Source of the DNA: Gemmatimonadaceae bacterium
GTDB taxonomy: Bacteria; Gemmatimonadota; Gemmatimonadetes; Gemmatimonadales; Gemmatimonadaceae
DNA length: 57,413 bases
Direction of reading: 5' to 3'
Assembly (NCBI GenBank): GCA_025450035.1
Contig: JANWIF010000089.1
Span: 1 to 57,413, forward strand
The position numbers and the translations under genes were made by a program. Below the pieces are notes generated by a model. That model was not told the DNA's origin. It did no database searches and saw only the letters and a list, made by a program, of their open reading frames with translations. Below are positions 43,313 to 51,358 of this stretch, in pieces. Numbering within the stretch: the first letter of the stretch is position 1; every line of letters begins with the position of its first letter.

Positions 43313-43960
43313 CTACGCCGCGCCGACCGTTGCGACAGTGGAGCGCTGAATGGAGCGCCATTCGGCTCTCCATTCGCAGGTAATCTCCTGTCGCGCCGCA
43401 CACCGTACGTGGTCAACGGCTCCGCCGCTGGCGCCGAGAAGGCGGAGGAGCTCGCGGAAGAACGACTCGTAGTAGGAGCAGCCCACGCCCTGCGGCGCGC
43501 TGTCCACGGTCGTCGACTGCGGAACTTCGAGCATCAGAAACGATCCGTGGCGACGGACCGTCCCATTGATGTAGCGAACGGCGATACGCTGCGTCTGGCG
43601 AAGCGCAATGGGACGGGCGAGCAGCGACGGCAGAGACGCAATCAAGCCACGGGAGGCAGCCGGAATCGAGAGATACGTCTGGGCGGCGAGGAGGCGTCCC
43701 GCCACGCGAAACACCGCCTCGGCATCCGGACGGCGGCCGATGAGTTTGGCGATGGCGACCGCTTCCTCCTGCTCCACTCGCTGGTGCTTCTTGGCGGCAT
43801 CGGCGTAGCGCTGGATCTGCGCATAGACCGTGTCGCTGAGCCCCAGTCGCTTGTTGCGCAACTCGGGGACGAACTCGGCGTCGAGGTCGTCGGGGCTGTC
43901 CACGCTGCGAACCGCTTCGAGAAAGCTCAGCGGGAGGAGCGCGTCGACCGTGTTTGTCAT
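43313..43960 (-). CDS. Hypothetical protein, possibly V4R/heme-NO-binding-like
   Basis: 215 residues from ATG 43960; a GTG at 43990 is possible. An alpha-helical first half (QIQRYADAAKKHQRVEQEEA) is followed by a mixed domain with RYINGTVRRHGSFLMLEVPQ and the closing VRCAARQEITCEWRAEW. A tail with Cys and a final C-x-x-x-W resembles V4R or heme-NO-associated domains, but the match is weak. Divergent from the anti-sigma-like gene. Confidence 0.55.
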   Translation of the reverse strand: MTNTVDALLPLSFLEAVRSVDSPDDLDAEFVPELRNKRLGLSDTVYAQIQRYADAAKKHQRVEQEEAVAIAKLIGRRPDAEAVFRVAGRLLAAQTYLSIPAASRGLIASLPSLLARPIALRQTQRIAVRYINGTVRRHGSFLMLEVPQSTTVDSAPQGVGCSYYESFFRELLRLLGASGGAVDHVRCAARQEITCEWRAEWRSIQRSTVATVGAA

Positions 43961-44101
43961 CGAAGGGGTAGGAACGCTGAGAGGCAGCACCCAAGGTAAC
44001 GGGCGGCGGGGGGGTGTTCAAGATTTCGGGAACCGATAGGCGCGCCCGTGGCTTGAACGAGTGGACAACTCCCCGGACTCACCAAATCTCCCGTGGTGTC
44101 A

Positions 44102-44107
44102 TATACT
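44102..44107 (+). promoter_or_regulatory. Candidate -10 element for a leaderless transcript
   Basis: TATACT ends nine bases before the ATG at 44117, and there is no Shine-Dalgarno sequence in between or before. A start of transcription at or next to the ATG would give a leaderless mRNA. The matching -35 position reads TCACCA, a poor match. Confidence 0.4.
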
Positions 44108-44116
44108 CGAACTGTC

Positions 44117-44398
44117 ATGAGTACTAATCCCACCAACGGCGACCTGTCGTCCATGCCTTGCGACCAGGTACTCGAGCGAATTTACGAGTTCCTCGATGGC
44201 GAGTTGACGGACGATGTGGAGGCGCGTATTCGCGAGCACCTCGCGGTGTGCGGAAAGTGTTATCCGCATTTTCGGCACGAGGAAGTATTTCTGCGTTTCA
44301 TCGAGCGGCGGTCCACATTGCTCAAAGCGCCCCCTTCGCTGCGCCGGCGGATCATGCAGATGCTCGTTGACGAGGAAGCGTCGCGGCCATTGGAGTGA
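44117..44398 (+). CDS. Anti-sigma factor-like zinc-finger protein (zf-HC2)
   Basis: 93 residues. The pattern C-x2-VLERIYEFLDGELTDDVEARI, then REHLAVCGKCYPHFRHE, is the zf-HC2 H-x3-C-x2-C module of ZAS/RsrA-type anti-sigma factors, which release an ECF sigma factor on thiol oxidation. There is no ECF sigma gene next to it, so its partner must be elsewhere. The stop overlaps the DUF92 gene (GTGA), which makes it the head of the long plus-strand run. Confidence 0.82.
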   Translation: MSTNPTNGDLSSMPCDQVLERIYEFLDGELTDDVEARIREHLAVCGKCYPHFRHEEVFLRFIERRSTLLKAPPSLRRRIMQMLVDEEASRPLE

Positions 44399-45177
44399 TT
44401 GCCAGGGCATTGGCTGGGGTGGTCATCTCGTGTGCGATCGCGATCGCTGCGTGGCGTGCGGGCGCGCTGTCGCGGTCCGGTGCTGCAGCTGCGGTGGCGG
44501 TAGGTACGGCCGCGCTCGCTGCCGGGTGGTCGTGGGGCGCGCTTCTTTTCGTTTTCTTTGTATCGTCGACCTCACTCTCGCGCGCCCAACGCGAACTCAA
44601 GTTGCGTCGCACCGAATCCGTCGTCGCCAAGGGCGGAGCACGCGATGCGATGCAAGTGCTGGCCAACGGGGGGCTATTCGCTCTCGCGGCACTCACATCG
44701 CTCGTTGCTCCGGCCATTCCCTGCATGACGATTGGGATCGGGGCACTCGCAGCCGCTACCGCGGATACATGGGGGACGGAGGTAGGTACCCTTTCGTCCC
44801 GGGCCCCGCGCCTGATCACGACATGGCGACCCGTCGCTGCCGGCACGTCCGGTGGCGTCACGGTTGCCGGGCTTCTCGCCAGCGCCGCCGGCGGGACCGT
44901 CGTTGGGGTGGTGGCGTGGCTCGTGCACTGGCCACCGAACGTCGCGGTCGCAGCGGCCGTTGGCGGATTCAGTGGGGCGCTCGCCGACTCGTTGGTGGGC
45001 GCGCTCTGGCAAACGAAACGTCGATGTGCGCTCTGCGAGTCGCTCACCGAACGTGTAGTGCACTCCTGCGGCGTGGTCACGCAACGCATTGGAGGCATTT
45101 CATGGTTGGACAACGACAGTGTGAACGTCCTGAGCGGGCTGGTGGGCGCGGTCGTCGCGCTCGCGGTCGTCCGATGA
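44395..45177 (+). CDS. DUF92 family membrane protein (TMEM19/VTE6-like)
   Basis: 260 residues, about six helices, GTG start at 44395. The family motifs SRAQRELKLRRTESVVAKGGARDAMQVLANG and TADTWGTEVGTLS are plain. Plant VTE6, the one characterised relative, phosphorylates phytyl phosphate to the diphosphate, so an isoprenyl- or alkyl-phosphate kinase role is reasonable but inferred. It sits upstream of a geranylgeranyl-reductase-type enzyme, which fits isoprenoid lipid chemistry. Overlaps both neighbours by four bases. Confidence 0.82.
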   Translation: MIARALAGVVISCAIAIAAWRAGALSRSGAAAAVAVGTAALAAGWSWGALLFVFFVSSTSLSRAQRELKLRRTESVVAKGGARDAMQVLANGGLFALAALTSLVAPAIPCMTIGIGALAAATADTWGTEVGTLSSRAPRLITTWRPVAAGTSGGVTVAGLLASAAGGTVVGVVAWLVHWPPNVAVAAAVGGFSGALADSLVGALWQTKRRCALCESLTERVVHSCGVVTQRIGGISWLDNDSVNVLSGLVGAVVALAVVR

Positions 45178-45626
45178 CGGGAGCGCTCGCGCGTGCCGCG
45201 TTTGTGCTGTTCGCTGTGCTCGCGGTCGCGTGCATCGACACGACGAGTCCTTCGTACGTGAACCAGGGACAGTCGAGCGGGATTGGTGGTGGGACTGGGG
45301 GCGGAGGCGGGGGCGGAAACATCGATTCCGCACTCGTGGGGACGTGGGTTGGGCCGACGACCGTCGACACGGTCGGTGGGCATGCGCAGACGGTGAACAC
45401 AATGTGGGGGTTCACGGCGGATGGGTCGGTGTTGCGCCAGGTGGTGACCTTGGACCTCGTCACCGGCGTGTCGTCCCCGGTGATCTCCAGCGGCACCTGG
45501 ACGGCCAGCGGGTCGTCGCTCACGGTGAGCTTCACATCGCCGACCGCGCAGAATCTCACGTTTTCCTATACCGTTAGCGGAAGTCTTCTCACGCTCGACC
45601 AGGTGCAATTCGTGAAAACGGGATAA
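45174..45626 (+). CDS. Small lipoprotein with Gly-rich linker and lipocalin-like domain
   Basis: 150 residues; ATG at 45174 overlaps the DUF92 stop. Lipobox LAVAC at about residues 16-20, then a Gly-rich linker (GIGGGTGGGGGGG) and a small beta-rich domain starting DSALVGTWVGPT, where GTW is typical of lipocalin-like folds. It probably sits in the periplasm or on the outer membrane and may hold a small hydrophobic molecule, possibly the operon's product. A long in-frame extension to 44214 overlaps DUF92 and was rejected. Confidence 0.7.
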   Translation: MTGALARAAFVLFAVLAVACIDTTSPSYVNQGQSSGIGGGTGGGGGGGNIDSALVGTWVGPTTVDTVGGHAQTVNTMWGFTADGSVLRQVVTLDLVTGVSSPVISSGTWTASGSSLTVSFTSPTAQNLTFSYTVSGSLLTLDQVQFVKTG

Positions 45627-45627
45627 C

Positions 45628-47118
45628 GTGGAGCGTCCGTCGTACCCATCGCCGTTCCCCGGCCAGCGTTCGTCGCGCCCGCGCGTGCTGCTCGTCAGCA
45701 CGAATCGTGAGCGTCAACCGATGCCCGTCGTGCCTAACGGAGTGGCGTGCGTGGCATCGGCGCTGGATGCGGCCGGGTACGACGTGCGGGTCGCGGATCT
45801 GTGTTTTGCGCGCGACCCCCACGCGGCGGTGCGCGCCGCGGCGGCCGCCTTCCACCCCGATGTCGTAGGTGTTTCGGTTCGCAACATCGACAACAGCGAC
45901 CTCGTGGCATTGCAACACTACACGCCCGAGGCGGCCGGCATGCTGCGCACGTTGCGTGACGCGGCGCCGCATGCACGGGTGATCGCCGGCGGCGCGGCAT
46001 TTGGCGTGGCGCCGGCGTCGCTGTTCGATGAACTGGGTGTGGACTTCGCCGTGGCCGGCGATGGCGAGCGGGCTACGACCGCGCTGATCGACGCGCTGGC
46101 CGCGGACCGCTCGCCGTGCGACATTCCCGGCCTGGTTCACCGCGACGGTACCACCACGATCGTGACGCCTCCCAGCGGCGACGCCAACGTCGATGCGTTC
46201 CCGTCGGCACGCCTGAACCGCTGGCTCGACCTCCCGGCGTACGAGCGTCATGGTGGCACGGTGCCCGTGCAGACGAAGCGTGGATGCGTGTTCAAGTGCA
46301 TCTACTGCACGTACCTCAACGTCGAGGGCTGGGGCTATCGGCTGCGCGATCCGGAGCACGTCGTCGACGAGATGGCGGAGCTCAGGCGCGATGCGAACGT
46401 GCGGCGTTTCGAGTTCGTGGACTCGACCTTCAATGCCCCGCCACGCCATGCGGCGGCGATCTGCGAAGCAATCACCCGCCGAAACCTGCGCGTCCACCTG
46501 GACACCACGAACTTCACGCCAGCCAGCGTCCCGCCTTATCTGCTGGGCGCGATGCGGGCGGCAGGATTCCGTTGGCTCGGCATCACGGCAGAGAGCGCGA
46601 GCGACCCCGTGCTACAGCGACTGGACAAAGGGTTCGACGCCGCGAGTGTGCGCGATGTGGCGGAGCAGGTCGAACGCGCGGGAATCGGCGTGTTGTGGAT
46701 TTTTCTCGTCGGCGGCCCGGGCGAAACGATGAAGACGCTGAACGAAACACTGCGCTTTGCCGAGTGGCGCCTGGGACGCGGCGACGCTGTCTACCTCACG
46801 GTGGGACTGCGCGTCTATCCGGGGACGACGTTGCACCGCGTCGCGCTCGACGAGGGCGTTGTCGCGCACGGTGATCCACTGCTCGTGCCGCGATTCTACT
46901 TTTCGAGCGCCCTCCCGTTCGAAGCCGCGGTGGCGCGGCTCCGCGCCTTCGCCGCCCATCATCCGCGCTTCATGTTCTCTGCCGACTCGCGCTCGGCGCT
47001 GCTCCCGTACCTCACGCGCCTTGCGTCGGCCTTACGATTGCCGCGCCCTCACTGGCGCTACATGGGACTCTTCCAGCGCGTCGCGCGACTGGGAGACCGG
47101 CCTCGCGTCCGCGCGTGA
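45628..47118 (+). CDS. B12-binding-domain radical SAM enzyme
   Basis: 496 residues, GTG start one base after the lipoprotein stop. The N-terminal cobalamin-type Rossmann domain (about 18-160; VLLVSTNRER, GVACVASALDAAGYDVRVADL, VIAGGAAFGVAP) lacks the base-off DxHxxG motif. The radical SAM domain carries Cys220, Cys224 and Cys227 (GCVFKCIYC) and the family segments FEFVDSTFNAPP and FLVGGPGETMKTL. Relatives methylate or rearrange unactivated carbons, mostly in natural-product and lipid pathways. The next gene overlaps by four bases. Confidence 0.9.
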   Translation: MERPSYPSPFPGQRSSRPRVLLVSTNRERQPMPVVPNGVACVASALDAAGYDVRVADLCFARDPHAAVRAAAAAFHPDVVGVSVRNIDNSDLVALQHYTPEAAGMLRTLRDAAPHARVIAGGAAFGVAPASLFDELGVDFAVAGDGERATTALIDALAADRSPCDIPGLVHRDGTTTIVTPPSGDANVDAFPSARLNRWLDLPAYERHGGTVPVQTKRGCVFKCIYCTYLNVEGWGYRLRDPEHVVDEMAELRRDANVRRFEFVDSTFNAPPRHAAAICEAITRRNLRVHLDTTNFTPASVPPYLLGAMRAAGFRWLGITAESASDPVLQRLDKGFDAASVRDVAEQVERAGIGVLWIFLVGGPGETMKTLNETLRFAEWRLGRGDAVYLTVGLRVYPGTTLHRVALDEGVVAHGDPLLVPRFYFSSALPFEAAVARLRAFAAHHPRFMFSADSRSALLPYLTRLASALRLPRPHWRYMGLFQRVARLGDRPRVRA

Positions 47119-48344
47119 GCGACGCGCAGGTCATCGTCGTGGGCGCCGGCCCTGCAGGTAGTTCGACCGCATGGCACCTGGCGCGTCTGGGGGTAGACGT
47201 CCTTGTGCTCGACCGCGCGCATTTCCCCCGCGACAAGCCGTGCGCCGAGTACTTGAGCCCCGAAGCGTCACGGGTGCTCGCGTCCATGGATGCGCTCGCG
47301 GACTGCGAGGCGGCCGGCGCCGCCCAACTGGCCGGGATGACTGTCCGTTCGCCTAACGGCTCACTCATTCGGGGGGACTTCGCCGCCGCCCACGGCTTCC
47401 GCGGGTTTCGCGACCGCGGACTCGCGCTCCCGCGGCGCGTCCTGGACGCGATCCTGCTCGACCGTGCACGGGCAGCGGGGGCACGGGTGGCGGAGGGTGT
47501 GCGTGTGACCGATGTCCTGCTCGGCGCGCACGGGGCGGCCGTCGGTGTGCGCACGCTGGACGACGAGGGAGGGACGCACGAACGACGCGCACCGCTGGTG
47601 GTGGGCGCGGACGGCCTGCGCTCGGTGATTGCGCGACGCTTGGGACTCGTGCGACGCCAGCGCCTCCCACGTCGCATGGCCATGGTGGCGCATTATCGGG
47701 GCGTCGCCGATGTGGGCGCGTACGGCGAGATGCACGTGGAGCGCGACGGCTACGCCGGTCTGGCCGACGTGGGCGGTGGCATGACGAACATTGCCGTCGT
47801 TGCACCGGCGGCGCGCCTTCGTCGCGCGGGGAAAACGCCGGAGGCATTCTTCGAGTCTTGGCTGAGCGCGCGAGCGCATCTGGGCGCGCGCCTGGTACAC
47901 GCCGAGCGGGTGGGCGCAGTTCGCGCGACCGGACCATTTGCGCATCGTACGCGACGCGGCTGGGCGAGTGGTGCGGCGTTGGTGGGTGACGCCGCGGATT
48001 TCTTCGATCCGTTCACTGGCGAGGGGATTTACGCCGCGCTGCGCGGAGGCGAGCTTCTGGCATCGTACGCCGCGGCGGCCGTCGGCGCGAGCGGACGTGC
48101 TCAGGCCGATGCGGCGCTGACTGCATACGATGGCGAACGGCGGCGTATCTTTGGCGGAAAGTGGCGCGTGGAACGGCTCGTGGGCTTCGCCGTCGCGATG
48201 CCATGGCTGATGAACCGCGCCGCCGCAGCGCTCGGGCGGCGCAAGGACCTGGCCGATCTGTTCGTGGGCGTGGCCGGCGACTTCGTTCCGCCGCGCGAGG
48301 TGTTGTCCCTGCGATATCTGCTCCGGTTGGTCGCCACCATCTGA
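47115..48344 (+). CDS. FAD-dependent oxidoreductase, geranylgeranyl-reductase family
   Basis: 409 residues. FAD Rossmann motif VIVVGAGPAGSSTAWHLARL at the N-terminus, the substrate-loop signature FPRDKPCAEYLSPEA (FPRxKxCG in the family), VVGADGLRSVIARRLGL and the second FAD motif ALVGDAADFFDPFTGEGIYA. Family members reduce isoprenoid double bonds or hydroxylate aromatic and polyketide substrates. The adjacent flavin reductase could supply reduced flavin. GTGA overlap with the radical SAM gene. Confidence 0.9.
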   Translation: MSDAQVIVVGAGPAGSSTAWHLARLGVDVLVLDRAHFPRDKPCAEYLSPEASRVLASMDALADCEAAGAAQLAGMTVRSPNGSLIRGDFAAAHGFRGFRDRGLALPRRVLDAILLDRARAAGARVAEGVRVTDVLLGAHGAAVGVRTLDDEGGTHERRAPLVVGADGLRSVIARRLGLVRRQRLPRRMAMVAHYRGVADVGAYGEMHVERDGYAGLADVGGGMTNIAVVAPAARLRRAGKTPEAFFESWLSARAHLGARLVHAERVGAVRATGPFAHRTRRGWASGAALVGDAADFFDPFTGEGIYAALRGGELLASYAAAAVGASGRAQADAALTAYDGERRRIFGGKWRVERLVGFAVAMPWLMNRAAAALGRRKDLADLFVGVAGDFVPPREVLSLRYLLRLVATI

Positions 48345-48363
48345 ACCACTTGTCTCACGCACC

Positions 48364-48837
48364 ATGATCGACCCACCGATTTATCGTAGTATTCTGGGAC
48401 GCTTCGCCACGGGCGTGACGGTGCTCACCGCGCGCGATTCGTCCGGACGTGACCATGGGATGACGGTCAGCGCCTTCTGCTCGGTGAGCCTCGAGCCCAC
48501 GCGCGTGCTGTGCTGTGTAGAGCGCATTGCCGTCATGCACGACGTGATCGCCGTCGCACCGCAGTTCGTGGTCAACATTCTGTCGTCGGACCAGGAGTCG
48601 ATCTCGCGTCGGTTTGCCGAGGATGCCGATGATCGGTTCGATGGGCTCGGCTACACGCGCGGCATTACCGGTACCGCGATACTCGATGGCATTCTAGCGT
48701 ACGTGGAGTGTGACGTCGTGGATCGGTTCAATGGCGGCGATCATACCATCGTGTTAGGCGAAGTCATCGCGGGAGGAGCCCACGACGGGCGGCCGCTGCT
48801 CTATTACCGCGGCGGCTACGCGCAGTTGGAACGGTGA
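48364..48837 (+). CDS. Flavin reductase-like FMN-binding protein
   Basis: 157 residues, a single flavin-reductase domain: RFATGVTVLTARDSSGRDHG, MTVSAFCSVSLEPTRVLCCV, FVVNILSSDQESISRRFAE and a closing DGRPLLYYRGGY. Such proteins are the NAD(P)H:flavin partners of two-component monooxygenases. Lies 19 bases after the flavoenzyme gene and overlaps the methyltransferase (GTGA), so the pairing looks functional. Confidence 0.9.
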   Translation: MIDPPIYRSILGRFATGVTVLTARDSSGRDHGMTVSAFCSVSLEPTRVLCCVERIAVMHDVIAVAPQFVVNILSSDQESISRRFAEDADDRFDGLGYTRGITGTAILDGILAYVECDVVDRFNGGDHTIVLGEVIAGGAHDGRPLLYYRGGYAQLER

Positions 48838-49553
48838 ACCTCGTCCTACCGGTCACGCCCCGCCGGCGACGCGGGCGGGAGTTTCTCGATGATGCCACGC
48901 AGCTCGAGGCGGGGGTCGTGGAGCGGTCGTTGGGCGACGTGGCGCGCGCGAACACGCTCTTCGGTGGCACGCGTGCGGTCGTGTCCGAAGTGCGCCGCGC
49001 GGTGCGCGACGCGCCGGCGCGCACGATCACCCTCCTGGACGTGGGCACGGGCCTGGGCGACATCCCGGCCAGCGCCCTGGTGTGGTGCCGGCGACACGGA
49101 ATCCACGTGGAGGCATATGGCGTGGAGCCCGCGGCCGTGTTGGCCAGCGCCGCCCGCAAGGCTGGCCTCACCGTGGTGCGCGCCGACGCGCGGGGCCTGC
49201 CGTTCGCCGATCGGAGCGTGGACATCGTGATGTGCTCGCAGGTACTTCACCACTTTGACCGCCCGAGCAGCATCGCGCTCATCCGCGAATTGGATCGCGT
49301 GGCGCAGCACCGAGTGATCGTGAGCGACCTGCGCCGGAATTGGCTCGCCGTCGCCGGCATCTGGCTGGCGTCGTTCCCGCTGCGCTTCCATCCGGTGAGC
49401 CGGCACGACGGCGTGATGTCGGTGCTGCGCGGCTTCACCCGCCGCGAGCTGCGCGAGCTAGTGCGCACCGCCGTGGGACGCGCGCCCGAGACGCGGAATC
49501 AGTTAGGCTTTCGCACCACGGCGTCGTGGACACCCGGAGCACCTCCGTCGTGA
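48834..49553 (+). CDS. SAM-dependent methyltransferase (class I)
   Basis: 239 residues, GTG start inside the previous stop. Motif I LLDVGTGLGDIPASAL, motif II ADARGLPFADRSVDIVMCSQ and post-motif LHHFDRPSSIALIRELDRV mark a Methyltransf_11/UbiE-like enzyme. The N-terminus REFLDDATQLEAGVVERSLGD resembles methyltransferases found next to alkylresorcinol/alkylpyrone synthases. The substrate is probably an O- or C-nucleophile on the pathway's intermediate (inference). Confidence 0.9.
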   Translation: MNLVLPVTPRRRRGREFLDDATQLEAGVVERSLGDVARANTLFGGTRAVVSEVRRAVRDAPARTITLLDVGTGLGDIPASALVWCRRHGIHVEAYGVEPAAVLASAARKAGLTVVRADARGLPFADRSVDIVMCSQVLHHFDRPSSIALIRELDRVAQHRVIVSDLRRNWLAVAGIWLASFPLRFHPVSRHDGVMSVLRGFTRRELRELVRTAVGRAPETRNQLGFRTTASWTPGAPPS

Positions 49554-50077
49554 GCGGGCCCATCGGCGGGATGCCGCCGGTCCGCCTTCCCCCTCCCCCC
49601 ATGCCGCTGGGTTGGGCGATGAACGTGGTGGACGAACTGCTCGTACGGGCGCCGCCGCGCACGATGTTTGCCTTGGCGCGAGATGTGGAACACTGGCCCG
49701 GCTATCTGCCGCATTACCGCTGGGTGCGCATGCTGCAGCGCGATACCAATCACGGCGGACTGGTGGAAATGGCGGCCTGGCGGCCTTTTGGCTTCCTGGG
49801 CTGGCCCACATGGTGGATGTCGGAAATGGCCGTAGACAACGCGGCACCGGCGATTCGGTTTCGGCACGTACGCGGCATTACGCGAGGAATGGAAGTGGAA
49901 TGGTCGTTCACTCCGCACGAAGAGGGCGTGCTCGTGCGAATCGTGCATTCGTGGAACGGACCGCGTTGGCCGGTGATTGGTGTATCAGTTGCGACCTGGA
50001 TCATCGGTCCCGTTTTCATTCATGGCATCGCCTGCCGAACTCTGGCCGGATTGGGCGCGGTTGCAGAGCGGTCGTGA
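49550..50077 (+). CDS. SRPBCC (polyketide cyclase/START-like) protein
   Basis: 175 residues from GTG 49550 (GTGA overlap with the methyltransferase); a shorter start at ATG 49619 is possible. The START/cyclase fold is seen in VDELLVRAPPRTMFALARDV then EHWPGYLPHYRWVRML, EVEWSFTPHEEGVLVRIVHSW and the final amphipathic helix. Members bind hydrophobic ligands and include polyketide aromatases/cyclases. In this setting a ring-folding or carrier role is plausible. Confidence 0.82.
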   Translation: MSGPIGGMPPVRLPPPPMPLGWAMNVVDELLVRAPPRTMFALARDVEHWPGYLPHYRWVRMLQRDTNHGGLVEMAAWRPFGFLGWPTWWMSEMAVDNAAPAIRFRHVRGITRGMEVEWSFTPHEEGVLVRIVHSWNGPRWPVIGVSVATWIIGPVFIHGIACRTLAGLGAVAERS

Positions 50078-50119
50078 TGTCGTCCCCATTCTCGATTCTC
50101 CGACTTGTGGCGCGCAGAC

Positions 50120-51358
50120 ATGTCTCGACGCGTGGTGATTACCGGCATCGGCTGCATTACCCCCATCGGCGTTACGGTGGATGGACTCTGGCAGGGCCTC
50201 CGCTGTCAACGGTCGGCGGTGTCAGCGGTGTCACGGTTCGATCCCTCGCTGTTCCGAAGCCGACTGGCGGCTGAAGTCCGCGGTTTCGTCCCAGAAGACT
50301 TTCTGGAACGCAAACGCGCGAAGCGGCTGGACCGATTCGGCCAGTTCTCCGTGGTTGCGGCCCGGATGGCGATCGAGGACGCGGAGCTCGACCTGGCGGT
50401 CGAGGACCGCGAGCGCGTGGGCGCCATGATGGGAACGGCGCTGGGAGGCGTAGGCTACGCGGAGGAGCAGTGCGGCGTGTTCTACCGCGGCGGCGTTCGC
50501 GACGTGGATCCGGCGTTGGCGCTCACCGTATTTGGCGGTGCGTCGAGCTGCAACATCGCGATCGAGTTCGGTGTGATGGGGCCCAACAGTACCAACGCGA
50601 TGAGCTGCGCGTCCGGCACGATCGCCATCGGGGATGGGTTTCGGCAGATCCGTGACTCCTACGCAGACGTGATGATCTGCGGCGGCGCCGAGGCGCCGCT
50701 GTGGCCCCTGTGCTTTGGCGCGTTTGCGATCATTCGCGCCATGTCGACGCGCAACGATGATCCGGGCAGCGCAAGCCGTCCGTTCGATCGCGATCGCGAC
50801 GGCTTTGTGATGGCCGAAGCGGCATCGGTGCTCGTGCTCGAGGAGCGCGATCGCGCGCTGGCGCGCGGCGCGCAGGTGTACGCCGAAGTGCTCGGCTTCG
50901 GCATGTCCAACGACGCGTATCACATGACGGCACCCCGACCCGACGGGTCGCAGGCGGCGCGGTCGATGCAGCGCGCGATGGCCGACGCGCACGTGCAGCC
51001 CGGCGAGATCGACTACGTGAATGCACACGGCAGCTCGACCCCGCTTAACGATGCCATAGAGACGCTGGCGATCAAGAAAGTGTTCGGCGAGCGCGCGTAT
51101 CGACTGCCGGTGAGCGGCACGAAGGGATATTACGGTCACGCGCTAGGCGCGAGCGGCGCGATCGAGGCCGCGATCTGCGCGTTGGCCATGACGCGTGATT
51201 GGCTTCCGCCAACGGTGAACCTGGGGACGCCCGACGACGCGTGCGACCTGGACTACATTCCGCGCGTCGGGCGCACGGCGCAGCCGGATCTGATACTGTC
51301 CAACTCGTTCGGCTTTGGCGGCATCAACGCCGCGCTGGTGCTCAAGAAGGCGAGCTGA
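50120..51358 (+). CDS. Beta-ketoacyl-ACP synthase II-like ketosynthase
   Basis: 412 residues from ATG 50120. The Claisen-condensing triad is complete and at E. coli FabF numbering: Cys163 (NAMSCASGT), His303 (NAHGSSTPLND) and His340 (GTKGYYGHALGASG). The last motif reads GYYGH instead of the usual SMTGH, which points to a specialised branch rather than the housekeeping enzyme. There is no acyl carrier protein or malonyl transferase nearby. Its 3' end overlaps the convergent DHH gene by 17 bases. Confidence 0.93.
   Translation: MSRRVVITGIGCITPIGVTVDGLWQGLRCQRSAVSAVSRFDPSLFRSRLAAEVRGFVPEDFLERKRAKRLDRFGQFSVVAARMAIEDAELDLAVEDRERVGAMMGTALGGVGYAEEQCGVFYRGGVRDVDPALALTVFGGASSCNIAIEFGVMGPNSTNAMSCASGTIAIGDGFRQIRDSYADVMICGGAEAPLWPLCFGAFAIIRAMSTRNDDPGSASRPFDRDRDGFVMAEAASVLVLEERDRALARGAQVYAEVLGFGMSNDAYHMTAPRPDGSQAARSMQRAMADAHVQPGEIDYVNAHGSSTPLNDAIETLAIKKVFGERAYRLPVSGTKGYYGHALGASGAIEAAICALAMTRDWLPPTVNLGTPDDACDLDYIPRVGRTAQPDLILSNSFGFGGINAALVLKKAS

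Noticed and set aside
44214-45626. A 470-codon plus-strand frame
   Set aside because: Only its last 151 codons make a protein (the lipoprotein from 45174). The first part overlaps the anti-sigma-like and DUF92 genes out of frame.
45628-51358. Part of a photosynthesis gene cluster (a geranylgeranyl reductase and B12 radical SAM enzymes also occur in bacteriochlorophyll synthesis)
   Set aside because: There are no bch, puf, crt or acsF genes, and the flavoenzyme cannot be told to be BchP. The ketosynthase and cyclase-like genes do not fit.
48834-51358. A classic type II polyketide minimal synthase
   Set aside because: Only one ketosynthase, with an active-site Cys; there is no chain-length-factor partner and no acyl carrier protein.
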